Assembly (NCBI GenBank): GCA_035480695.1
Contig: DATIHM010000061.1
Span: 1-28,219 of the forward strand
Source: DATBED01 sp035480695
GTDB taxonomy: Bacteria > Patescibacteriota > Saccharimonadia > Saccharimonadales > UBA4665
Direction: 5' to 3'
DNA: 28,219 bases
Shown: positions 20,539 to 27,417 of the stretch, in pieces
Layout: each line of letters begins with the position of its first letter
How positions within the stretch are numbered: the first letter of the stretch is position 1
Position numbers and translations under genes: made by a program
Notes under the pieces: generated by a model
What the model saw: only the letters and a program-made list of their open reading frames with translations
What the model was told of the DNA's origin: nothing
Database searches by the model: none

Positions 20539-21000
20539 TTAACAGGGAATTAGATAAGCTAAATCTCCTGGGTACGAGAAGCTTATTTCTCTTGAATTTT
20601 CGCCACTTGGCACAATCTCAATTGTGAACCTCTCAGCAGGTAAAATGTCCTTTACGATGTCTGCCCACTCAACGGCCACCACGTTCTGGCTATCGTGCAA
20701 TATTTCGGCCATTTCGTCCCGAATAATCCCTGGTTCATTCAGGCGATGAAGGTCGAAATGATAGAGAGTCAGCGCGCCAGCCTTATACTCATTGCTTAGT
20801 GTAAAGCTGGGGCTATGTATGTTATCCGCGCTTCCCATGCCTGTAGCTAACCCCTGGACAAAAGCAGTTTTACCTCCACCGAGATCACTAACCAATTCTA
20901 TTGTCTCCCCGCCTTTAAGTTTGCTTCCGATCTTTCCGGCCAAACTTAATGTTTCGCCTAAACTCGTGGAAACGGTTTGCCAGGTCTGAACGGTACTCAT
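20539..21000 (-). CDS. tsaE: tRNA threonylcarbamoyladenosine biosynthesis ATPase TsaE
   Basis: 153 residues from ATG 21000, preceded by CGGAG; the family begins just here (SLGETLSLAGKIGSKLKGGE). The P-loop SDLGGGKT (38-45) differs slightly from the usual GDLGAGKT; SPSFTLSNEY, LYHFDLHRL and VVAVEWADI follow as in the family. TsaE drives the TsaB-TsaD cycle by ATP hydrolysis. Codons upstream of 21000 in this frame belong to an antisense-like reading of the neighbour and were excluded. The first 86 bases overlap the end of the lamin-tail gene in another frame on the same strand. Confidence 0.93.
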   Translation of the reverse strand: MSTVQTWQTVSTSLGETLSLAGKIGSKLKGGETIELVSDLGGGKTAFVQGLATGMGSADNIHSPSFTLSNEYKAGALTLYHFDLHRLNEPGIIRDEMAEILHDSQNVVAVEWADIVKDILPAERFTIEIVPSGENSREISFSYPGDLAYLIPC

Positions 21001-22369
21001 ATGCTCCGTATAGTAGCGCGAGGCTGACGATAACAGCAAGAGTTGATGAATGTATAGGAATGGGCGAAGCCTGTGTTGTGTCGGCTGTAGAAGCCAGTTT
21101 TGTGGTAGTTTTTGGCTTCTTAGCCTTTTTCGATTTGACCGCCTTGGCTTTGGTAACCTTGGTCTTAGCTGTAGCGGCCTTCTTAGTTGAGCCTGCTTTT
21201 GTGACAGACGCTTTAGCCTTAGCTGCAGGTTTGCTGGCAGGTTGGTTGATGATATTCGGCTCGCCAGGTGTAGGCTGGGTCGTCCAGTACCACTTGCCGT
21301 TCGCCAGCGCCCAGGCCTGCCCGTCGTTAGCCGTCCCATAAGTGTCTGTCGAGCCTATGATGCTGCCTGTCGGGTCGAGTAGTTTGACCTGGCCGCCGGT
21401 ATTGCTCAGGCTGAGGTGTGTCGTGTCGGCATAGAAAGTTGTGAAACTTTGTGCCGGTAAAATCGTGCCGTTGGGAATCAAAAATGTATGAAGGCTTGTC
21501 GTTCCAGCCTGAAGACTGAACCCACTCAAGTCAAAATCGGCAGGATTAGGATTATAGACCTCGATAAATTCATCCACCGCGTCATTGCCGGTGCCAGCCG
21601 GGTTGGGTAGGATTTCGGTAATCAGCGGTGCCATTTGGCCTTGGTAGGTCGTTGGTAATTCATCTACCTGGCTAGTAAAGGTTGCAGGTGGTTCAATCGG
21701 TGGCAAAAGTTGCCCAAAGCCTGTCTTTACCGGAGCAGAGTTTGAGCTTGCGACTAGGCTACACCCGTCACTCGAGGGCTGTACGCCTTGCCAACTGCCA
21801 GAACCCGGTGTCGTGATTACCGGATTGTTCTTAGAGTCAACGGGCTGTCTTTCCAAAAAAGCGTTTGCATTACTTGGCAAGGTCTGGGCACCGGCAGCGG
21901 CTGTCTTGGACCAGCCGACGAAATCTTGCAAGACCGGCGTGGCCGAACCGCCAGGCCCGGATTGGTTGTAGGCTAGAACCTCAACCATTCCGGCTGTGCT
22001 AGAAAGCCCTAATGAAACGGAATCAACGGTTAATTGGTAGCACAGTAGTTGCGAGCTGTCACTTACCATGAAATATCCATGCGGCGGTACCAAGCCGGTA
22101 AGCGAGATTAGCTTGCTGCTAGTCGCCTTGGCCAGGTCAAAGCTGTTGAAATACTCCAGCTGGTATTTGCCCATATCCAGCGTCGTATTCGAAGCGTTGT
22201 ACAGCGTAATGAACTGGCCATTAGCGCTGGTGATTTTGAGCTGGCTAATGACGAGGGAGGGACCACTAGCATCAGCTTCTACGCCTACTAAACGGAACTG
22301 TCCGGCCAACAAGCCTGTCAGCATTATCGCTGCGATGAGAGCTAGTGAAGGTTGCTTAGTCCGCCGCAT
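20915..22369 (-). CDS. Exported lamin-tail-domain protein with C-terminal membrane anchor
   Basis: 484 residues from ATG 22369. A signal peptide or anchor (MRRTKQPSLALIAAIMLTGL...) is followed by a first lamin-tail-like domain (VISQLKITSANGQFITLYNA, ~40-170), a Pro/Ser linker, a second, clearer lamin-tail domain (LITEILPNPAGTGNDAVDEF, then IEVYNPNPADFDLSGFSL, ~245-370), a ~60-residue Lys/Ala/Thr-rich spacer, a membrane helix (STLAVIVSLALLYGAYEY) and a basic cytoplasmic tail. Bacterial lamin-tail domains occur on surface and nuclease proteins, often as binding modules. ATG 22369 is preferred over a TTG at 22435 because the promoter lies between them. The 3' end overlaps tsaE by 86 bp. Confidence 0.85.
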   Translation of the reverse strand: MRRTKQPSLALIAAIMLTGLLAGQFRLVGVEADASGPSLVISQLKITSANGQFITLYNASNTTLDMGKYQLEYFNSFDLAKATSSKLISLTGLVPPHGYFMVSDSSQLLCYQLTVDSVSLGLSSTAGMVEVLAYNQSGPGGSATPVLQDFVGWSKTAAAGAQTLPSNANAFLERQPVDSKNNPVITTPGSGSWQGVQPSSDGCSLVASSNSAPVKTGFGQLLPPIEPPATFTSQVDELPTTYQGQMAPLITEILPNPAGTGNDAVDEFIEVYNPNPADFDLSGFSLQAGTTSLHTFLIPNGTILPAQSFTTFYADTTHLSLSNTGGQVKLLDPTGSIIGSTDTYGTANDGQAWALANGKWYWTTQPTPGEPNIINQPASKPAAKAKASVTKAGSTKKAATAKTKVTKAKAVKSKKAKKPKTTTKLASTADTTQASPIPIHSSTLAVIVSLALLYGAYEYRSDLANRFHEFRRNIKFGRKDRKQT

Positions 22370-22379
22370 AGTGCTGCAG

Positions 22380-22409
22380 ATTGTAAGCGCCCGCTTGTGC
22401 GTATGACAA
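22380..22409 (-). promoter_or_regulatory. Promoter of the lamin-tail/tsaE/tsaB unit
   Basis: Minus strand: TTGTCA (22409-22404), 18 bp, TACAAT (22385-22380), both 5 of 6. It leaves 10 nt to ATG 22369, so the leader is only a few nucleotides. Confidence 0.65.
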
Positions 22410-22463
22410 GCAGTAGCGTTTTGGAAGTGCTTCAAACATTAAATTTTTTAATATAGGAGCGGT

Positions 22464-22469
22464 TATACT
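22464..22469 (+). promoter_or_regulatory. -10 box of the PRC-barrel gene
   Basis: TATACT, 6 nt before ATG 22476. The -35 region is only T-rich. Confidence 0.4.
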
Positions 22470-22475
22470 AGGGGT

Positions 22476-22994
22476 ATGCTTATCTTAAGCTCAAGCCTTT
22501 TGAATAAACAGGTGTTGTCGCTGCGGACAGGCGCGCCAATCGCAAGCATCAGTTCGCCAATAATTAATCCGGACAATCTGAAAATCGAGGGCTTCTACTG
22601 CTTTGACCGCTTCGACAAGAAGCAGCTGATCCTGCTTTATCAGGATATCCGCGACATCATGGCAAATGGCTACGTAGTCAACGATCATGAGGTCCTGGTT
22701 GAGCCCGAAGAGCTTGTGCGGCTGAAAAAGGTCTTGGACATTAACTTTGAATTAATCGGCAAGCAGGTGGTGACCGTAAGCAAAGAAAAGGTGGGCAAGG
22801 TGAGCGATTACGCTACCGAGACCGAAACCATGTTCGTGCAAAAAATATACGTGGCCCAGTCTGTTTTGAAGAGCTTAACAGGCGGCTCGCTCAGTATCGA
22901 CCGTACGCAGATCAACGAGATAACACCGAAGAGCATTATTATTAACGATTTAATGAAGAAGACGCCGGCAACTGCGCCTGCTGCGATTGCTTAA
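22476..22994 (+). CDS. PRC-barrel-domain protein
   Basis: 172 residues with two PRC-barrel-like repeats: residues ~8-75 (LNKQVLSLRTGAPIASISSP, INPDNLKIEGFYCF) and ~88-155 (ELIGKQVVTVSKEKVGKVSD, FVQKIYVAQSVLKSLTGGSL). The same fold occurs in RimM and in stress or photosynthetic proteins. No enzymatic motif; probably a binding or scaffold protein. ATG 22476 has a -10 box 6 nt upstream. The stop overlaps the convergent hydrolase stop by 4 bp (TTAA). Confidence 0.8.
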   Translation: MLILSSSLLNKQVLSLRTGAPIASISSPIINPDNLKIEGFYCFDRFDKKQLILLYQDIRDIMANGYVVNDHEVLVEPEELVRLKKVLDINFELIGKQVVTVSKEKVGKVSDYATETETMFVQKIYVAQSVLKSLTGGSLSIDRTQINEITPKSIIINDLMKKTPATAPAAIA

Positions 22995-23722
22995 GCGCTA
23001 GCTGCCTCAACGAACGCTTCGAAAAGTTTATTCCAGGGTCTGCTTTCGCTGGGCGTTACCGCCTCTGGATGCGACTGCACTCCGATTACAAAGCGTTTGC
23101 CCGGTAGTTCTACGCCTTCAATGATACCGTCTTCTGCGCGGGCGCTTATAACTAATCCCTTGCCGAGTTTATCTATTGCCTGATGGTGGAATGCGTTCGC
23201 TCCAATCCGCATAGAACCCAGGACTTCGGCTAAGCGCGATTCAGGTTCTATATTCAACACATGGGCCAGGTGATTAAAATCCTTTTTGTCTACCGATGAC
23301 ATGTGGTTTTGGGCTTGAGGCCTGTCTTTGGAAATGTCCTGCATGAGGGTTCCGCCCCGCGCCACGTTCAGCAGCTGCATGCCGCGGCAGATGCCCAGGA
23401 ACGGCTTGTCGTCTTCTAACACCCATTTCAGGAGTAGCAGCTCCTGCTCATCGCGTTCGGGTGAAAACTTTTCCTCATGTGGCGACAGCATTGCATTGTA
23501 TAGGACCGGGTTAATATCGCCCCCGCCTGAAAGCAGCACCCCGTCACATTTTTCGTATAGTTCTCTCAGCGCTTTCGGATTCTCAACTATCGGGATAATG
23601 AAGGGAAGGCCGCCAGCCTTTACGACTGAATCCGAATATGTCCGGAATTGGCCGTGCAACGAGGGCAGCCAATTATCTTTGCTTTTCAGGTCTGCAGCTG
23701 ATATGGCAATCAGGGCACTCAT
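22991..23722 (-). CDS. Class I glutamine amidotransferase-like hydrolase (peptidase C26, PuuD-like)
   Basis: 243 residues. The catalytic triad is visible: GICRGMQ with Cys112, and QSHPEA with His218 and Glu220; DGVLLSGGGDINP (~60-72) is the family's oxyanion-loop region. Related enzymes hydrolyse gamma-glutamyl amides such as gamma-glutamyl-GABA, or folate polyglutamate. The substrate here is unknown; no other putrescine or GABA gene is nearby. Not a synthase subunit: there is no partner domain. A TGTTAAAAT extended -10 lies 6 nt before ATG 23722. Confidence 0.88.
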   Translation of the reverse strand: MSALIAISAADLKSKDNWLPSLHGQFRTYSDSVVKAGGLPFIIPIVENPKALRELYEKCDGVLLSGGGDINPVLYNAMLSPHEEKFSPERDEQELLLLKWVLEDDKPFLGICRGMQLLNVARGGTLMQDISKDRPQAQNHMSSVDKKDFNHLAHVLNIEPESRLAEVLGSMRIGANAFHHQAIDKLGKGLVISARAEDGIIEGVELPGKRFVIGVQSHPEAVTPSESRPWNKLFEAFVEAASA

Positions 23723-23728
23723 GCCCCC

Positions 23729-23737
23729 ATTTTAACA
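23729..23737 (-). promoter_or_regulatory. Extended -10 of the C26 hydrolase gene
   Basis: Minus-strand TG-T-TAAAAT (23737-23729), 6 nt before the ATG. It lies just beyond the recX frame end at 23742. Confidence 0.45.
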
Positions 23738-23741
23738 GATG

Positions 23742-24347
23742 TCAAACCTCGGTGTTTAGGGCGTTTTTAATATCGTCGTAACTGAAGCCTTGTCTGGCCA
23801 AATATTACATCAATTTTTTGTTGTCTTGGTATTTTGTCTGGCGCCGTTTGCGTTCAATGACGCTCTGCAAAGCAATTTGTTCATCGTCTTCTGCTTGTTC
23901 AGCCATAACCTTCTGAACGATCTCATCGGGAACACGTTTTTTACGAAGTTCTAAAACCAGCTTACGTTTAGAAGAGGGACGGAGTAGCTTGCGGTCTGCC
24001 AAGAAGGTTTCTGCGAATTTTTCATCATCTACTAAATCAATTTCACTTAACTTGTTAAGAATATCTGAAATAAGGGCAGGGGAGGCGTCTTTTCTCGCAA
24101 GATAGGTTTCAACCTCCCATTTTGTACGTGGCCGCATGGCAACCCAACGCAAGGCACGGTTATACAGCTTGTCATCGGCCGATAACTTCTTATAGTCTCT
24201 GACCTCTTGTGGGCTCAGCTCCTGCCCTGACACCAGCTTTGATTGGAGCAGGGCAGACTCGCTGAGAGAGAAGGAGTACTTCCCTTCCACAAATACCGAA
24301 TAGCGGTCGGCTCGTTTTTGTTGCTGTCTAATGGCCGTTATTTTCAT
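23742..24347 (-). CDS. recX: RecX regulatory protein, frame interrupted by TAA near the C terminus
   Basis: The first TAA is at 23807-23805, giving 180 residues from ATG 24347. RecX features: SVFVEGKYSFSLSESALLQS at the start, then three-helix repeats (YNRALRWVAMRPRTKWEVET, then DEKFAETFLADRKLLRPSSK). Past the TAA the same frame continues with YLARQGFSYDDIKNALNTEV and stops at TGA 23744-23742; YLxxxGFSYDDIK is exactly how RecX proteins normally end. The 20-residue tail is therefore lost unless the stop is an error or is read through. RecX binds RecA filaments and restrains them; the protein may still work partly. It follows recA by 15 nt, with AAGG 7 nt before ATG, and is co-transcribed. Confidence 0.85.
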
Positions 24348-24362
24348 GGCCAAGCCTTGGGT

Positions 24363-25412
24363 TTAAGCCTTAGCGGCGTCAGCAGCCTTCACCTTTTTGA
24401 CTATCTCGGCCATTACTTTAGGATTTTCCTGCAAGAAGTTCTTAGCTGCTTCCCTGCCCTGGCCGATTTTTTGGCCTTCATAGGCGTACCAAGCGCCGGA
24501 CTTTTCTACGATGTTTTCGTTAGCGGCTAGGTCGAGCACGTCGCCGGCCAGGCTGATGCCTTGGTTGTACATAATGTCGAATTCAGCCTGGCGGAAAGGA
24601 GGCGCAATCTTGTTCTTCACGACTTTTACACGCGTCCGATTACCGATAACCTCTTCGCCTTGTTTTATCTGGCCGATACGGCGGATATCCATACGAACGC
24701 TCGAATAGAACTTAAGGGCGTTGCCGCCAGAGGTGGTTTCAGGGTTACCGAACATCACGCCGATCTTCATGCGGATCTGGTTGATGAAAATGACGCTGGT
24801 ACGGCTGCGGCTGATGACGCTAGTAAGCTTGCGCAGAGCCTGGCTCATCAGACGGGCCTGCAGGCCAGGCAACGAATCGCCCATCTCGCCTTCGATTTCG
24901 GCGCGTGGCACGAGTGCAGCGACCGAGTCTACTACAATCAGGTCGACAGCGTTCGAGCGCACCAGGGTCTCAACGATTTCAAGTGCCTGTTCGCCATTAT
25001 CTGGCTGGCTCAGCAAAAGGTTGTCGACATCTACACCGATACGCTTGGCGTAAGCTGGGTCGAGTGCGTGCTCGGCATCAATGAAAGCAGCCGTGCCGCC
25101 GGCTCTTTGGATTTCGGCGATAGCGTGCAAAGTCAGGGTTGTCTTACCTGATGATTCCGGCCCGTAAATCTCAATCACACGGCCTTTAGGTATGCCGCCA
25201 CCGAGGGCGATGTCCAGACTCAAGGCGCCGGTAGGTGTAGTTTCTACGGCGGTGGAGTGCGCTTCGCCTAACTTCATAATCGCACCTTTGCCGAACTGTT
25301 TCTCAATCGATTCCATGGCCAGCCCCAGCGCTTTGGTCTTGCCTTCGCTGACGCTGCTTTTAGTCTCGGTTTTCGGTTCTTTGCTTTCTTTGGTCGCCTT
25401 TTTATCTGCCAT
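24363..25412 (-). CDS. recA: Recombinase RecA
   Basis: 349 residues from ATG 25412, chosen for the AGAAGGAG ribosome-binding site just upstream; an in-frame codon at 25430 precedes that site. The Lys/Ser/Thr-rich N-terminal ~25 residues are a lineage extension. Motifs: Walker A GPESSGKT (~84-91), Walker B LIVVDSVAALVPRAE, the L1/L2 DNA loops (EIEGEMGDSLPGLQARLMSQ; MFGNPETTSGGNALKF) and the FINQIRMKIG strand. It forms filaments on single-stranded DNA for strand exchange and repair. The C terminus is Lys/Ala-rich, not the usual acidic tail. No recognisable SOS (LexA) box upstream. Confidence 0.98.
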   Translation of the reverse strand: MADKKATKESKEPKTETKSSVSEGKTKALGLAMESIEKQFGKGAIMKLGEAHSTAVETTPTGALSLDIALGGGIPKGRVIEIYGPESSGKTTLTLHAIAEIQRAGGTAAFIDAEHALDPAYAKRIGVDVDNLLLSQPDNGEQALEIVETLVRSNAVDLIVVDSVAALVPRAEIEGEMGDSLPGLQARLMSQALRKLTSVISRSRTSVIFINQIRMKIGVMFGNPETTSGGNALKFYSSVRMDIRRIGQIKQGEEVIGNRTRVKVVKNKIAPPFRQAEFDIMYNQGISLAGDVLDLAANENIVEKSGAWYAYEGQKIGQGREAAKNFLQENPKVMAEIVKKVKAADAAKA

Positions 25413-25460
25413 CAAAACTCCTTCTGTCATTGCTTGCCTTTCTCTTATTAATATTTTAGC

Positions 25461-25489
25461 ACTATATGCCCTGCCCTGGCGTGTGAAAA
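25461..25489 (-). promoter_or_regulatory. recA-recX promoter
   Basis: Minus strand: TTTTCA (25489-25484), 17 bp, TATAGT (25466-25461). Leader of ~40 nt to the recA ATG. A second -10-like TAAAAT lies 4 nt downstream of the first. Confidence 0.45.
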
Positions 25490-25504
25490 CTGCTACAGCT
25501 TAGT

Positions 25505-25578
25505 TTGTCGGCAAACTTAATGATCGTTTAATTCTTTGCGACAATTACCTCTGTTCTCCAAAATGTTTATGCTAGAAT
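25505..25578 (+). promoter_or_regulatory. Intergenic control region of pilB
   Basis: TAGAAT at 25573-25578 could be the pilB -10, leaving a ~30 nt leader; the -35 is weak. Upstream, TTGTCG (25505-25510) and CGACAA (25539-25544), with an inner AAAC/GTTT pair, form an inverted repeat between the divergent recA and pilB promoters. Confidence 0.3.
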
Positions 25579-25616
25579 GACTCCAGGATGGGTGAACATT
25601 CGGAAAAGAAACATTT

Positions 25617-27416
25617 ATGAGAATTCCTGATTCACTGGTCGTGAAGCTGTTGACCAAGAGCGGCAAGTTCAGCAAGGAGCAGATTGCGACCCTGCGCCAG
25701 CAGGAAGAGACCGAGAAAAAACCGCTTCAAGACCTGGTTATCAAAAGCAAGTCGCTCGACGAGAAGGAGCTGACCAAGCTCTATGCCGATGAGATCGAAG
25801 TGCCCTTCGTGGAGCTGAATGCCAAAGAAATCAAATCGGATATCTTGAAGCTTTTGCCGGAACGTATCGCCACGCAATATAAAGCGGTGGTTTTCGGTGT
25901 CGACGGTGACACCAAGCTGCTGGCCATGGAAGACCCTGACGACATCCAGGCGCTGAACTTCTTACATAAACAGCTCGGCAACAATCTTAAAGTACATATC
26001 ACCACGACCAGCCTGCTCGAGGCGGCGCTCAGCCAGTACAAGGGCAACATTTCCAGCGAGTTGACGAAGGTTATCGCCAGCGACGCGGCTGAGGAGACCG
26101 AAGAAGAAATCGACGAAAGCGACCTGGCTGAGGATTCGCCAGTGGCGCAGACGGTCAACATTATCATCGAGTACGGCGTGAAGTCCGGCGCCAGTGACAT
26201 CCACATCGAACCACGCGAGGATTTCGTGGTGGTGCGCTACCGTATCGACGGCCTGCTGCGAGAGGCAAATAAGCTGCCGCGCAAGCTGCTCGGCGCGCTG
26301 GTCAGCCGCATCAAAATCCTCAGCAACTTGAAAATCGACGAGCACCGCGCGCCGCAAGACGGCCGCTTCAAGATAGAGGTCGGCGCCCAGGTTTATGCCC
26401 TGCGCGTCTCCACCCTGCCCATCCTGGACGGCGAAAAAGTCGTGATGCGTATCCTGAACGAGTCGAGCAAGCCGGCCGACTTTACGGAGCTCGGCTTTTG
26501 GGGAACCGCTTTAGCCGACCTACAGCAAGCCATCATACAGCCGCACGGCATGGTGCTGGTGACCGGGCCGACCGGTTCGGGCAAGTCAACGACGCTGTTC
26601 AGTGTGCTCAGCTCGCTCAACACACCGAACGTCAACATCTCGACCGTTGAAGACCCGGTGGAATACCACGTGGTCGGCGCCAACCAGGTGCAGGTCAATC
26701 CGGTAGCTGGGATGACCTTTACCAACGGGCTGCGCGCCCTGCTGCGCCAAGACCCGAACATCATCATGGTCGGCGAGATCCGCGACGGCGAGACGGCCGA
26801 CCTGGCCGTGCAAGCCGCCCTGACCGGACACCTGGTTTTCAGCACACTGCACACCAACAATGCCGCGACCTGCCTGCCCCGCCTGCTTGACATGGGTGTC
26901 GAGCCCTTCCTGATAGCCAGCACGGTGCGCGTGGTGGTCGCCCAGCGCCTGGTGCGCCGGCTCTGCACGACTTGCCGCGAAACCTACCAGCCGGATGCGG
27001 CTGTCCTCAAACAACTTGAAAAAACGTTCAGGCTAGAAGAGCACGGTGGCATTAAAAGAATCCACGAACTGGAGACCCAAGCCTTAGCAGGCGGTATCGG
27101 TAAATCCAGTGACGGTAAGGGCACCGCCGACGAGCTGGGTACTACCGCCAGTAATATTACCAAGCTATGGAAGGCCCACGACGACGGCTGTGACAACTGT
27201 AACCATTCCGGTTATAAGGGTAGAATCGGCATCTATGAGGTTTTGGATAACTCGCCAGCTGTCCAAAAAATGATTGTCAGCAATGCCACCAGCGAAAATA
27301 TAGAGGCAGCCGCCACAGAAGAAGGTATGATAACTATGCAGCTCGATGGCTTGGTTAAGGCTGTACGCGGCCAAACCACCGTCGAGGAGGTGCTGCGGGT
27401 AACGTCCCAGGATTAG
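25617..27416 (+). CDS. pilB: Type IV pilus assembly ATPase PilB
   Basis: 599 residues. An N-terminal GspE/MshEN domain (~1-145) with a short acidic linker (ETEEEIDESDLAED) precedes the motor: ASDIHIEPR, Walker A GPTGSGKS (317-324), Asp box STVEDPVEY, Walker B NIIMVGEIRDGET and His box VFSTLHTNNAA. The two CxxC pairs (CTTC ... CDNC) mark the zinc-binding tetracysteine of extension ATPases. It powers pilin assembly at the inner membrane. About 80 residues separate the two CxxC pairs, longer than usual, with a Gly/Ser-rich insert. ATG 25617 follows a GGAAAAGA stretch. pilC starts 1 bp after its stop. Confidence 0.95.
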   Translation: MRIPDSLVVKLLTKSGKFSKEQIATLRQQEETEKKPLQDLVIKSKSLDEKELTKLYADEIEVPFVELNAKEIKSDILKLLPERIATQYKAVVFGVDGDTKLLAMEDPDDIQALNFLHKQLGNNLKVHITTTSLLEAALSQYKGNISSELTKVIASDAAEETEEEIDESDLAEDSPVAQTVNIIIEYGVKSGASDIHIEPREDFVVVRYRIDGLLREANKLPRKLLGALVSRIKILSNLKIDEHRAPQDGRFKIEVGAQVYALRVSTLPILDGEKVVMRILNESSKPADFTELGFWGTALADLQQAIIQPHGMVLVTGPTGSGKSTTLFSVLSSLNTPNVNISTVEDPVEYHVVGANQVQVNPVAGMTFTNGLRALLRQDPNIIMVGEIRDGETADLAVQAALTGHLVFSTLHTNNAATCLPRLLDMGVEPFLIASTVRVVVAQRLVRRLCTTCRETYQPDAAVLKQLEKTFRLEEHGGIKRIHELETQALAGGIGKSSDGKGTADELGTTASNITKLWKAHDDGCDNCNHSGYKGRIGIYEVLDNSPAVQKMIVSNATSENIEAAATEEGMITMQLDGLVKAVRGQTTVEEVLRVTSQD

Positions 27417-27417
27417 C

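Noticed and set aside
21001..21339. 113-residue Arg/Leu-rich extension of tsaE
   Set aside because: It is an alternative-frame reading of the Lys/Ala-rich linker of the lamin-tail gene; TsaE proteins start at the residue encoded at 21000.
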